A stretch of DNA of 18,959 nucleotides from JBAVQS01 sp049694275 (GCA_049694275.1 JBAVQS010000244.1:1-18959); one strand, 5' to 3'; numbered from the stretch's first letter, positions 1 through 9,262 are shown. A program made the numbers and translations. The notes: generated by a model from the sequence alone, not told the origin.

Positions 1-3
1 CCC

Positions 4-52
4 AAAAAGGTCCCCCTCTCCTGAAAGCGTTCTCTGCTCTCAGGAGAGGGGG
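4..52 (-). terminator. Candidate rho-independent terminator of the glucosidase operon
   Basis: A perfect 13-bp inverted repeat has arms at 12-24 and 40-52 and a 15-nt loop. Read on the minus strand, it follows the GH3 stop codon by about 25 nt and is followed, after the dinucleotide CC, by a run of five T (positions 4-8 as A on the plus strand). That is the layout of an intrinsic terminator ending the operon. The hairpin also belongs to a repeat type seen again at 16204-16235, so it may be a dispersed palindrome that happens to serve as a terminator. The T tract is short and slightly offset. Confidence 0.5.
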
Positions 53-77
53 TTAGGGGGTGAGGCGCTCCCTCCGT

Positions 78-2711
78 CTACACCCGCATCAAATCCGCGT
101 TAATTGCTTCCATCGTCTCGACGGTCAGCGGCGCAAAGCCGTGTGAGGCAATGTCGTTCAGCGACATGTTCAGGGCCATCTCCATCCCCGGCATGTTCAG
201 GTACTGCCCAAAATACTTTTCCAGCACGGCGCGTCCACCCGGATTTTCCAGCACATCCTTGAGCGGGGTGTGTTTGTTCAGCCGGGCTGCTCCCGCTGCC
301 GCTAGGGCCCGCTGTATCCAGTGGAAGGTCCCGCGGCCGCGGATATCGCGCGACGATGCGCCCACGAGCACCTCGAACTCGCCGGATTCTGCTACCCAGC
401 CCTTGCGCGCCGGATCGTAATACTCGAAGGATTCATGATCCAGCGTGAAGGTCGCCGTCTTGGATTCGCCCGGTTCCAGCGTCACCTTGGCAAACGCCTT
501 GAGCTCCTTCTCGGGCCTATGGAGACGTGAGCGCTTGTCGTGGATGTAGAGCTGCACGATTTCCTGGCCTGCGCGGTCGCCGGTGTTCTGTACTTGGACG
601 CTCACATGTACCGTCTTGCCCGTTTGGATGGAGAGATTGCGATAGGCGAACGTCGTATACGAAAGGCCATAGCCAAAAGGAAAGAGCGGCTCGACGTCTC
701 GCTTGTCATAGTAGCGATAGCCGACGAACAGCCCTTCCCCATACACGACCTTGCCGTTCTCGCCCGGATAGTTGATATAGGCGGGCGTATCCTCCAGGCG
801 TTTTGGAAAGGTAGTGGGCAGTTTGCCCGACGGATTCACATCGCCGAACAGCACATCGGCCATTGCGTTTCCGGTCTCTTGCCCGAGATACCACGCCTGG
901 AGCACGCCCTTGACCTGGCCGAGCCAGTCCATCGCCAGCGGCGAGCCGGCATTGAGGACGACCACGGTGTTGGGGTTGGCCGCGGCAACCGCCTCGATGA
1001 GCTGCTTTTGCTCACCCGGCAGTTCCATGTCCGGCCGGTCAAATCCTTCGCTCTCCCATTCGGCGGTCAGTCCTGCAAACACAATGGCGACATCGGATTC
1101 CTTTGCGAGCGCCACCGCCTGTGCAATCGGGTTCGCCGGCGCCACCGGCATACAGCCGAGTCGGATATTGCGCCACAACGGTCCTGGCTGAGCCGAGAAT
1201 TCGACGGTGAGCGAATACGCTTGTCCCGCCTCCAGGTCCATTTCGGCCAGGCCCTCGCGGCCCTGCAGTTCATTCTTTTCGTCCCAGTTGCGGATGATCT
1301 CCTTGCCGCCGACGAGGAGCCGGCTCTTGCCCACCGTCGATAGGCTGAACTGGTAACGGTCGGTCTCCGGGACGCGGAACGCGCCGCTCAGGCGGACGGA
1401 ATAGTTGTTGAAATCGACGCTCCCCGGCAGCTTTTCGCCGAACCACACCAGTTCCGTTTTGCGCGTGACCGCGGTCTGAATCGGCGCGCCGCTCAACTCG
1501 CGGTTGCCGAAATACTCGACCTTGAGCGGCGCGATCAACCATGCGCCGTCCAATGTCGGCGGGTGTTTCATGATCGGGCAGCCGAGCGCATACTTTACCT
1601 TGCCTGCGCCGAGTCGTTTCTGAATGGCGTTCAGCGGGCTAACCACATAGTGCGGGGTGACGCGCGCACTGCCGCCCCCCATGATCGCCGCCCATTTGGC
1701 GTTCGAGCCGATCACGGCAACCTGCTTGAGCTGGTTCGCCTTGAGCGGCAGAATCTGGTTCGCGTTCTTGAGGAGGACGATCGCCTCGGCCGCGACCTTG
1801 CGCACCAGGGCGGGGTGCGCCGGGTTGTTCAACGCAGTCTCGGACGTGGGGTTGGGATGCTCGAACACGCCCGCGCGTTCCAGCGTGCGGAGGATGCGGC
1901 GGACTTTGTCGTCGATGACCGCCTCACTCACCTGGCCGCTCTGGACCGCTTCCAATGCCTTTTGTCCCATCCAGCGCGCCGGCCCCGGCATCTCCAGGTC
2001 AAGCCCGCCGCCCGGCACATGGTCGCTATAAGTCCCGTACCAGTCCGATATGACAATCCCGTCATAGTTCCATTCCCCTTTGAGAATGTCCTTGAGCAGG
2101 TAATCGTTCTCGCTGCTATAAACGCCGTTTACGCGGTTATAGGACGACATGACGGCCCAGGGCTTGGCCTCGCGGATCGCGATCTGGAACGGGCGGAGGT
2201 AAATCTCGTGCAGCGCGCGCTCACCCACTTCCGAGCTCATGCTGTTGCGCTCGAATTCGGAATCGTTGCAGCACAAGTGTTTGATGCACGCCCCGACCCC
2301 ATTGTTCTGCAAGCCGTTGATATAGGCAATCGCCATCCGCGCCGTGAGATAGGGGTCTTCCGAAAAGCACTCGAAATTGCGCCCGGCAACCGGCGAGCGG
2401 TGGATATTGACCGTTGGGGCGAGCAGGATATTCGCGCCCTTGGACTTGACCTCCTCCGCGAGCGCGTGGCCAATCTGTTCGACCAGCGCGGGGTTCCAGG
2501 TCGCCGCCAGCGCTGCGCCGCCGGGGAAACAGCCCGAGGTGGGGCCGGACGCCTCGTCATCGCCGCGTGCGCCCAGCGGGCCATCCGTCGTCTTGATCGT
2601 GGGGATGCCGAGGCGCGGGACGAGCACGGTGCGCCAGAGGTCCGCGCCGGCGAGGAGCGAGATCTTTTCTTGTAGCGTCATCTGCTTGAGCAGGGATTCA
2701 ATTCGTTCCAT
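78..2711 (-). CDS. GH3 beta-glucosidase with inserted PA14 domain, cytoplasmic
   Basis: An 877-residue family 3 glycoside hydrolase, expected to release glucose from the non-reducing end of beta-glucosides in the cytoplasm; there is no signal peptide. Domains in order: GH3 TIM-like barrel (about 1-290) with the KHLCCND substrate-binding stretch (144-150) and nucleophile D223 in ISDWYG; an alpha/beta sandwich domain interrupted by a PA14-type beta domain (about 395-520); a candidate acid/base in EWESEGFDR (551-559, probably E555); a fibronectin III-like domain (about 700-795); and a C-terminal tail (805-877) of the kind common in bacterial GH3 enzymes. A PA14 inserted at this point is known from Kluyveromyces BglI, where it narrows the active site towards short substrates. 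The start has an AAGG motif about 9 nt upstream. It is the last operon gene, 22 bp after the large phosphorylase. Exact linkage preference cannot be read from the sequence. Confidence 0.9.
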   Translation of the reverse strand: MERIESLLKQMTLQEKISLLAGADLWRTVLVPRLGIPTIKTTDGPLGARGDDEASGPTSGCFPGGAALAATWNPALVEQIGHALAEEVKSKGANILLAPTVNIHRSPVAGRNFECFSEDPYLTARMAIAYINGLQNNGVGACIKHLCCNDSEFERNSMSSEVGERALHEIYLRPFQIAIREAKPWAVMSSYNRVNGVYSSENDYLLKDILKGEWNYDGIVISDWYGTYSDHVPGGGLDLEMPGPARWMGQKALEAVQSGQVSEAVIDDKVRRILRTLERAGVFEHPNPTSETALNNPAHPALVRKVAAEAIVLLKNANQILPLKANQLKQVAVIGSNAKWAAIMGGGSARVTPHYVVSPLNAIQKRLGAGKVKYALGCPIMKHPPTLDGAWLIAPLKVEYFGNRELSGAPIQTAVTRKTELVWFGEKLPGSVDFNNYSVRLSGAFRVPETDRYQFSLSTVGKSRLLVGGKEIIRNWDEKNELQGREGLAEMDLEAGQAYSLTVEFSAQPGPLWRNIRLGCMPVAPANPIAQAVALAKESDVAIVFAGLTAEWESEGFDRPDMELPGEQKQLIEAVAAANPNTVVVLNAGSPLAMDWLGQVKGVLQAWYLGQETGNAMADVLFGDVNPSGKLPTTFPKRLEDTPAYINYPGENGKVVYGEGLFVGYRYYDKRDVEPLFPFGYGLSYTTFAYRNLSIQTGKTVHVSVQVQNTGDRAGQEIVQLYIHDKRSRLHRPEKELKAFAKVTLEPGESKTATFTLDHESFEYYDPARKGWVAESGEFEVLVGASSRDIRGRGTFHWIQRALAAAGAARLNKHTPLKDVLENPGGRAVLEKYFGQYLNMPGMEMALNMSLNDIASHGFAPLTVETMEAINADLMRV

Positions 2712-2733
2712 TGTATTTTACCTTCCCATAAGG

Positions 2734-5700
2734 TTAATCCACTCCATAGTGGATATGAATCTGTTTGGCCTGACCGTTCCTGACCTGACCGGCATAGGGC
2801 GACGCGATCACGCTCCCCTCAATCTGCGCCGTCGAGCCATCCCGCATCTCGATTACGATGCGCTGTGGGCGTGGTCCCCGCTCGCCGAAGAGAGGGGTGC
2901 GCGCAGGGTTGTGATAGATAACCCCCGTGTGCCCGAGGAATGTAAAAGAGACCTGCCCGGCCGCATCGAACATCCAGTCGGGGAGCACTGGTTGCAGCTC
3001 ACACCGGAGCTCTCCCTCGCGTACCTGGAAGGGCTGTGCGCCCGCCATCATCCGGCGCCAGATGCTCAGAAACTCGGCGGTCGAGCCCGAGAGCCGCGCC
3101 ACAAAACCGCGCCCATGGAGCGATTCATCCGGGTGCGCGCTGCTGGCGATGAACGACGAGTTTTCGAGCGTGCTCCGCCCGTACTGCTCCGGGTCGAGGA
3201 ACGGGACGAGCGTGTTGCGGAGGTCGGACCAGAACTCTTCATACAGCCCCGCGTTCAGCACCTCCAGCAAATACTTGTACTCCATGTGCAGCCAGATGGA
3301 TTCGTTCTCCAGCCACCCCGGCGTAAAGGCCCGCGCCCGGCCAATCGTAGGCGGTTCCTCGGTCAGTGGGGCATTGACCTTGTACATCTGCAGCCGGACG
3401 TCGAACAATAGGCTGGTCCGAATCTGCTGGTAAAGCGTGCGCGCCCGGTCCCGGTCTCTCACCAGCTTGAGCCAATGGACCGGCCCTTCGAGAAAGAGTG
3501 GCAGGGGATGGGCTTGCCACTGCGTAGGTATCAGGCGCCTCCGTCCGTGCGCGTCCTGTTGCTCTGCTCCCCGGTCGTTCAACACGGGCTGCGATTCAAG
3601 CCCGGTATAACGGAAATAGGTCGGGGGTATGCCCCCGTTATCGATCCGGGCACGGTCCGTCCCGGCCCAGACCTTGTCTCGAAAGAGAGACAGTGCCTGT
3701 TCCAATTCTTCCCGCGCGATACTTTGCTCTTGCCCATCGAACCCGAGCCGCACCCGTTCGCGATATTGCTCGCGCGCGTCCGCTGCTGCCGCCCAGTATA
3801 CCACATCCCGTTCCGTATCTGGTGATTTTGCATAGTCGTGCAGGTGTTGGCCCACTCGCATCATCAACTCGCACAACTCGATGGGCAGCCTGACGCTCTC
3901 GACCTTGAGGTCGGAGAGGGCGTTGCCGAGAAAATCGATGAGCCGTATCAGCTCGTACGCCTCACAGGTTGACGAGCCAAAAAGCGCCGGCAGCCCGTTC
4001 AGCGCGTCATACCATCCTGGCTTGCCCGCCTCCATCTCAATTCCCAGTCCCGCCTGGTCCATCGTCGCAGACTTGATGACGGCTAACCCGATGAGCTTGG
4101 CCAATAGCGTGGTGCGATAGATTTCCCCGCGCCCGTGGTTGGCTCGGACCAGGTTGGGGGACTCGGCGCGAGAGGCGATAAGCGCCTTTTTCTCAGGATC
4201 GACGGCGACGGCATTCAACTGTCCCGGCTGGCCGCCGACCTCGACGTACCGCTCGGCGCGCGGTCGCACCACGGCCGGGCTGTCGTAATAGGTGTAGGTC
4301 GGATCGAGCAATAGCTCGGCCTTGTGGTCGGGATAGATGGCGAGATAGTTTTCGATCAGGTCGAGATTGTAGGTCCAGTGGTCGATCCAGTACCCTTCGC
4401 CAAACGCGGCTTGAAAAGACTGGTCCGCGGCGGCAATAACCTTGTTCAGCAGCTCGTCGAGCCCGACCTGGAACGCAACATTCTCCCGGGTAATCTCCAT
4501 CAGCAGCGCTCCCGGGGTAAAGAGGCGAGCGAGCCGCGCCGCGAGCCAGCCCGTATCTTTGACCTGGGCGCACAGCCTGGCGCGGCGCTCCTCGGGTACG
4601 AAAAAGCGGCTTCCCTGCAAGATCAGCGGATTATATCCATCCGCCTGGATGAGGTTCATGAACACGCGAATGTTGAACGCGCCGACGCGCGGTTCGAGCA
4701 AAACATCGCAGCGCCGATTCTGGTTCACGTCGCGATAGTTGCCGTTTCCCTGCGAATAATATTCCGGCGCGATGACAAAGGCATTGTAATCGCGCTCCAG
4801 GTCGCCGTGCTTGCGTGAGTAGAGGTGATAGACGGTCGTTTGCTCGCCTATTCCCAGTACGACCGGCCAGCCCCCCCGCATCACATTGTCGAGCAGGTTC
4901 TGGCGGCAATAGACGTCGAACAGCGGCAAGGCGGTCTGCGTGGTCACGACGTCAGTCAGCGCTTGTACCAGCGCATTCCCTTCATGCCGTTTGTTCTCGA
5001 GATAGGCGGCCGACGCGAGGCGAGGAACCTGGGCGTTGACCAAATCCACGCTCTGCGCGTGCCCGATCACCGCATACAAGGTGAGGGACTCGCCGGGGGC
5101 GAGATGGAAGGGCGTCCCCGCGAACCCACACGGCGTCTTACTTTCGGTGTGCTGCACGCGCCCGGCCAGTACATCCAGCGTGTGTTCCTTGAATCCATCG
5201 GGATGGGTCAGCGCTGTATTCTGCTCAAAGACGAGGAGGGGATCACACAGGGTGGGGAGGGGCTGTCCGTCCTGGACAAAGGCGAGGTAAAAATGTCCCG
5301 CCTCAATCTGCTCGACCTCGGGCTTGTCCTCAATGCTCGACCGCACCCGATAGAATGGGATGCCCTGCGCGCGATTGAACACATCCATCCAGGCTTCGGC
5401 CGTGCGCGAGATTTCTTTAAGAATCCCATTGGAAACTCCAAACGGCACGATTGCGGGCAGTCCATCGAGTAATTCACCGCGCTGTGTTTTATTCGAGCGG
5501 TTGGTCACGGTGAGCGTGCGCACGAGCGCCGCCAGGTTGTGGTTTGGGAGGTTGAAATAGGTAACCCGTGTTTCCAGACCGGTTGATTTGGCGTATTCGG
5601 TCAGTTCCAGTTCATTTGCGCTGATGAGCATTGCCGTAGGGTTCCCCGCGCGGCCAAGTGAGTTGAATGGCTCATAGATCGACCGGGCGCGCGCCAGCTT

Positions 5701-5952
5701 GATAAAGGTGCGGAATCCGGTGAACGGCGTCATCTGATACGCCTTGTTCGCCGGCTGGAACTCGACCATTGCCGCGTCCTTGCTCTCGACCCCGAAACTG
5801 GCGATCCCTTGCCCGCGGTTCACGTAAAATGTCCACATCGGAATGCCCAGCGGCCCCGCGATGCCGGGAAGAAAGCTGGCAAAGGGCGGCCGCTGGCCAT
5901 AATCCGAAATGACAAAGCGTCCATCCTGGAAATAGAATGCGCGGTTTTTCAT
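2734..5952 (-). CDS. Large (1072 aa) GH94-like beta-glucan/oligosaccharide phosphorylase
   Basis: A very large protein of the type usually labelled cellobiose phosphorylase. Its length matches the roughly 1,100-residue 1,2-beta-oligoglucan phosphorylases and the related GH149 beta-1,3-glucan phosphorylases, not the 800-residue cellobiose phosphorylases. The N-terminal beta region holds FLPGIAGPLGIPMW and FYVNRGQGIASFG (about 28-54). A helical-barrel region carries GKPGWYDALNGLPALFG (643-659). W647 and D649 there are in the same W-x-D spacing as the catalytic DWND of classical GH94, which makes D649 the candidate general acid. There is no signal peptide, so the reaction (oligosaccharide plus phosphate to glucose 1-phosphate plus a shorter chain) would be cytoplasmic. 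The start codon overlaps the stop of the upstream DUF4380 gene as ATGA, pointing to translational coupling. Family placement is from recalled sequence character; the linkage specificity is not known. Confidence 0.7.
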   Translation of the reverse strand: MKNRAFYFQDGRFVISDYGQRPPFASFLPGIAGPLGIPMWTFYVNRGQGIASFGVESKDAAMVEFQPANKAYQMTPFTGFRTFIKLARARSIYEPFNSLGRAGNPTAMLISANELELTEYAKSTGLETRVTYFNLPNHNLAALVRTLTVTNRSNKTQRGELLDGLPAIVPFGVSNGILKEISRTAEAWMDVFNRAQGIPFYRVRSSIEDKPEVEQIEAGHFYLAFVQDGQPLPTLCDPLLVFEQNTALTHPDGFKEHTLDVLAGRVQHTESKTPCGFAGTPFHLAPGESLTLYAVIGHAQSVDLVNAQVPRLASAAYLENKRHEGNALVQALTDVVTTQTALPLFDVYCRQNLLDNVMRGGWPVVLGIGEQTTVYHLYSRKHGDLERDYNAFVIAPEYYSQGNGNYRDVNQNRRCDVLLEPRVGAFNIRVFMNLIQADGYNPLILQGSRFFVPEERRARLCAQVKDTGWLAARLARLFTPGALLMEITRENVAFQVGLDELLNKVIAAADQSFQAAFGEGYWIDHWTYNLDLIENYLAIYPDHKAELLLDPTYTYYDSPAVVRPRAERYVEVGGQPGQLNAVAVDPEKKALIASRAESPNLVRANHGRGEIYRTTLLAKLIGLAVIKSATMDQAGLGIEMEAGKPGWYDALNGLPALFGSSTCEAYELIRLIDFLGNALSDLKVESVRLPIELCELMMRVGQHLHDYAKSPDTERDVVYWAAAADAREQYRERVRLGFDGQEQSIAREELEQALSLFRDKVWAGTDRARIDNGGIPPTYFRYTGLESQPVLNDRGAEQQDAHGRRRLIPTQWQAHPLPLFLEGPVHWLKLVRDRDRARTLYQQIRTSLLFDVRLQMYKVNAPLTEEPPTIGRARAFTPGWLENESIWLHMEYKYLLEVLNAGLYEEFWSDLRNTLVPFLDPEQYGRSTLENSSFIASSAHPDESLHGRGFVARLSGSTAEFLSIWRRMMAGAQPFQVREGELRCELQPVLPDWMFDAAGQVSFTFLGHTGVIYHNPARTPLFGERGPRPQRIVIEMRDGSTAQIEGSVIASPYAGQVRNGQAKQIHIHYGVD

Positions 5953-6827
5953 CGTTTGAGCTCAAACAACTCGATGATATCTTCCGCCGTCCATACGCCG
6001 CGATACAGCGTCCAGGCTTCGACGTACCGGGTCGATTCGCCCGGTTCGAGGCGCACCAGCGGACCCAGGGTTTCCAGTTCGAGATACTGGTCGTTGACGT
6101 AGACCTCGGCGTTGCAATTCATGTCGGCATGTGGCTTGTCCGGTTCGGGCGCAAACTCTTTGACGAACATGACCGTGTCATTCAGATAGGCTACCTTGCC
6201 GTGATGGCTCAGATAACCCACCTTGTAGGACGGCAGTCCCGCTTCGCCGCGGATCGTGATCAGGTCCTCCTCCAATTCCAGCCGCGGGTCGGTCCAGCGC
6301 GAGCAGGGCCACAGCGCTATATGCCGGTTTGGAGCGAGTGGCAGGTCCTCGCGCGGCTCGTTGGGGCAGGGGAAAAAGGCGTATCCACCAAGCGGCAATT
6401 CTGTAATGCCCCACAGCGCCAGCTCGCACGGCGTCACCCCATCATTCTTGACCCCATGGGTGACGGTCACGCGCGGCCCGTCGGTCGCGAGTTGAACCTC
6501 AAGACTCTTGGTTAATCGAGTCAATGGCGCGGTCCTTTGGGTCAGTCGCACGCCGCGCACAATGGGCTCGACCGCCACCGGGTCATTATCCGGAAGCGAC
6601 GTCTCTGGACTTTTCTCTGGCGCAATCCACAGCCGGTGCCCGCCGTAGAGCCGGTACGGTCCGTACGGTGTCTCCCATCCATTTTGCGGCGTCTCGGCGA
6701 GCAGGTTACGCTCCTCGCCATGGAGGAACAAGCGCACGATCCGCGGCCCCGCCGTCGTCAAATACTCGACGGCCACATGCTCGTTCTCTATCCGTTCAAC
6801 CGGCAACCCATAATAATCGTTTGGCAT
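5949..6827 (-). CDS. DUF4380 / aldose-epimerase-like (galactose-mutarotase fold) protein
   Basis: A 292-residue soluble protein with features of DUF4380 and aldose 1-epimerase-like proteins: an N-terminal beta-rich region with GPRIVRLFLHGEERNL (27-42), the characteristic YGGHRLWIAPEKSP (61-74) and beta-strand segments to the end. No signal peptide is seen. A sugar mutarotase or sugar-binding role is plausible, for example equilibrating anomers of sugars released by the neighbouring enzymes, but no catalytic pair can be named with confidence. It starts 4 bp after the second GH94 gene and overlaps the start of the large phosphorylase by 4 nt (ATGA). Its product is therefore likely made in fixed ratio with that enzyme. 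The upstream ribosome-binding sequence is weak, which also suggests coupling to the gene before it. Confidence 0.6.
   Translation of the reverse strand: MPNDYYGLPVERIENEHVAVEYLTTAGPRIVRLFLHGEERNLLAETPQNGWETPYGPYRLYGGHRLWIAPEKSPETSLPDNDPVAVEPIVRGVRLTQRTAPLTRLTKSLEVQLATDGPRVTVTHGVKNDGVTPCELALWGITELPLGGYAFFPCPNEPREDLPLAPNRHIALWPCSRWTDPRLELEEDLITIRGEAGLPSYKVGYLSHHGKVAYLNDTVMFVKEFAPEPDKPHADMNCNAEVYVNDQYLELETLGPLVRLEPGESTRYVEAWTLYRGVWTAEDIIELFELKR
5954..5967. repeat. 14-bp perfect palindrome before the large phosphorylase start
   Basis: GTTTGAGCTCAAAC is a perfect palindrome lying one base upstream of the large phosphorylase start codon, inside the last codons of the DUF4380 gene. In RNA it could form a 5-bp stem with an AGCT loop over the ribosome-binding region. 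No separate Shine-Dalgarno is obvious there. It may be chance, or a weak local element in translational coupling. Confidence 0.35.
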
Positions 6828-6831
6828 AAGT

Positions 6832-9243
6832 TTATCCCATCGTCACCTGGACATGGCACACTGCGCCCGCTGGCTGGACGGGCACAATATTCCCATCAAT
6901 CTGCTGTCCGTCGATGCTCAGGCGTTGGATGCCCTTGCATACATGTACGGGGTTCTGGACTTGTATCTCGTAAGTCGCGCCGCGGAACCGCCGGACCATG
7001 CGGAATCCGTTCCATGCCGCCGGGATGCACGGATCGATCTCTAGCCCTGTATAGGTGGGGCGCACGCCGAGGATATATCGCGTCCCCGCCTGATACATCC
7101 ACGCGGCCGTGCCGCTTAGCCAGCTATTGCGCGCCAGGCCGAACTGGGGATGCTCGTCGCCAAGAATATTTTGCGGGTAAACATACGGCTCGCATTCAAA
7201 CTCGTCGATGTGCTCGTTCTTGGCCGCAGGGTTGATCTGGGCATAATATTCGAACGCCCGGTCGCCGCGCCCCAGAATCGTCTCGGCAATGATGGCCCAG
7301 GGATTGGTATGCAAAAAGATGCCGCCATTCTCTTTGGCGCCGGGCGGATAGGTGGTCACGCCCCCTTTCGCCGGGTCAAAACCGTTAAACCCGGGCGCGC
7401 TCGTCTTGATTCCGTTCCGCGTATTGAGCCGTGTATAGAGTGAATCCATCACCTGCACGGCGCGTTCGTGCGGCGCAAATCCCGAAAGCACGGCCCACGA
7501 TTGAGGATAGTTGTAAATCTGTCCTTGCTCATTCGTGTGGCTGCCCAGCGGTTGGCCGTCGTGATCGAAATAGGCGATATACCACTCGCCGTCCCAGGCA
7601 TTCGCATTCACGTATTCCTGCATTTGCCCATAGTACGTCTGGTATTTCTCTACACTGGCCGGCTCGCCCAGTTGCGTGAACAACTCGATCAGTTCTTGCA
7701 GCGCCTTGCCGTAGAGGTTGGCCGAGAGCGCCGATTCCGCGCCGGGGGCGAGGTTGATGGTATCGTTCCAATCCGCAAAGCCGAGCAGCGGCAGGCCATG
7801 CCTTCCCGTATCGGCGTGTGTAAATTCGACCGCGCGGCGCAGGTGGTCGAGCACGCTCCCCGTTTCGAGGGGTTGCCCCTCCCGGTCTCGTTCATAGTAC
7901 GGGACCCGTTCGTCAAGAAAAGACAGGTTGCCTGTTTCCTTGACATAGGCGCAGACGGCGAGTACTGCCCAGAGGTGATCGTCGCTGTAATAGTGCGGCC
8001 GGTCCTCCCGCTCGCGTGAATCCCCTTCGGTAGCGACCATCGTCAGGGGATTGAGTTGGTGCATCGCCGAGCCGTTCCGCTTTTGGACATGCAGGAGTTT
8101 CGTGATAAGCGCCCCCGCCTCCTGCGGCGCGCTGGCGAGCACTCCCAGCACATCCTGCGCACTGTCGCGGAATCCAATGCCGCGTGCGCCGAATCCCAGT
8201 TGATATAGCGAGAGGTAGCGTGACCACTGCTTGGTCATGTAACACTGGCGGGCATTGTGCACGTTCAGCATCCGGTTCATGCCTGCATCCGGCGTCTCGA
8301 CCTGCTGCGCGGCCAGGTATTCATCCCAGAATGCGCCGAGCTTTTGGAACTCCCGGTCCACCTGCGCCGGATCGCGATATTTCCGGATCGCCGCGCGTTC
8401 CGCGTCCAGTCGTTCGCACTGGCCAAGCTGGGTAATGATCCGTCTCGTCTCGCCCGGTTGCACGGGGCCGAGGTGAGAAAGCAGGGCGGTGATATTATCC
8501 GCCCGGTGCGCCTGGTAGTTGCTTAGCTCCTGGCGCCGTAAAGCCAGGGGATTGGCCCACGTTCCATATTCGTTATCGCCGAGGAAGCGCTTGCGATCCG
8601 TCTCGAACGACGATACCGGATAGCTGGAGGCATGAAAATTAATTGCCAGGTCGCGCATCATGAACGCATATTGTTGGAGGACGAGCATCCCGTCCCCTTC
8701 GTCCAGCGCGCGGACCTGCATCGTTTGCGGCACCCAGTCGGCGTTAGTAAACTGCTTGAGCGCATCGAAATGGGTGTACTCGACGACCGGAACCACGTCA
8801 ATCTCTAGCGGCGCGTCGGTGAGATTTGTCACGCGAATATCTCGAATCTCGCGGTGGTCGCCGACCGGGACAAAGATCGTCACCTCGGTGCGAATCCCGT
8901 AAAACTCGCTCACGATGCGCGTATACCCTAGCCCGACGTGGCATTCATACCGGTCATACCGGTCGAGCGTGGGGACAAAAAAGGGCGAAAAGACATGGTA
9001 TTCGTTCCCTTGCGGGAATCGCAGATAGAGGGTCTCGCCCTTGAACTCGGATGCGGGGAGCTGTGGAATGTACTTGACGATCCGGTTGAGCGCGGGGTCC
9101 TCTTTGCAGAGGAGCGCTCCGCCCGTATGGTCCACAAACCCGCCGAACGCCAGCGTGCCAATATAGTTGATCCACTTGACCGGCGTGCGCGGATCGGTAA
9201 TGACATATTCGCGCTTTTCGTCGTCGAAATAGCCGTAGGACAT
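6832..9243 (-). CDS. GH94 glycoside phosphorylase, specificity unassigned
   Basis: An 803-residue GH94 enzyme, clearly paralogous to the cellobiose-phosphorylase-type protein at 11327-13780: both begin with YGYFDDxxREYVIT and WINY, and both share GFRDSxQD, KENxGIFxHTNPW and WLSGTAAW. The catalytic DWND is at 491-494 (D494 the predicted general acid), GIGFRDSAQD at 355-364, and KENGGIF at 637-643. It is expected to split a beta-glucoside with phosphate, releasing alpha-glucose 1-phosphate in the cytoplasm. The acceptor side differs from classical cellobiose phosphorylase (GFADWNDTINL where that enzyme type has GRADWNDCLNL), so the true substrate may be another disaccharide, an oligosaccharide or cellobionate. 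The start was set at the ATG at 9243 because a GAGG motif lies about 5 nt upstream and the conserved N-terminus begins here. An in-frame extension to 9531 only runs back through the preceding GH3 gene. Confidence 0.88.
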   Translation of the reverse strand: MSYGYFDDEKREYVITDPRTPVKWINYIGTLAFGGFVDHTGGALLCKEDPALNRIVKYIPQLPASEFKGETLYLRFPQGNEYHVFSPFFVPTLDRYDRYECHVGLGYTRIVSEFYGIRTEVTIFVPVGDHREIRDIRVTNLTDAPLEIDVVPVVEYTHFDALKQFTNADWVPQTMQVRALDEGDGMLVLQQYAFMMRDLAINFHASSYPVSSFETDRKRFLGDNEYGTWANPLALRRQELSNYQAHRADNITALLSHLGPVQPGETRRIITQLGQCERLDAERAAIRKYRDPAQVDREFQKLGAFWDEYLAAQQVETPDAGMNRMLNVHNARQCYMTKQWSRYLSLYQLGFGARGIGFRDSAQDVLGVLASAPQEAGALITKLLHVQKRNGSAMHQLNPLTMVATEGDSREREDRPHYYSDDHLWAVLAVCAYVKETGNLSFLDERVPYYERDREGQPLETGSVLDHLRRAVEFTHADTGRHGLPLLGFADWNDTINLAPGAESALSANLYGKALQELIELFTQLGEPASVEKYQTYYGQMQEYVNANAWDGEWYIAYFDHDGQPLGSHTNEQGQIYNYPQSWAVLSGFAPHERAVQVMDSLYTRLNTRNGIKTSAPGFNGFDPAKGGVTTYPPGAKENGGIFLHTNPWAIIAETILGRGDRAFEYYAQINPAAKNEHIDEFECEPYVYPQNILGDEHPQFGLARNSWLSGTAAWMYQAGTRYILGVRPTYTGLEIDPCIPAAWNGFRMVRRFRGATYEIQVQNPVHVCKGIQRLSIDGQQIDGNIVPVQPAGAVCHVQVTMG

Positions 9244-9262
9244 AGGAACCTCAATAATCACT

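Noticed and set aside
540..2675. Long plus-strand open frames (540-1343, 1563-2675) opposite the first GH3 gene
   Set aside because: They lie antisense to a well-supported GH3 gene, show no family motifs and have the Arg/Ala-rich composition of GC-rich shadow frames.
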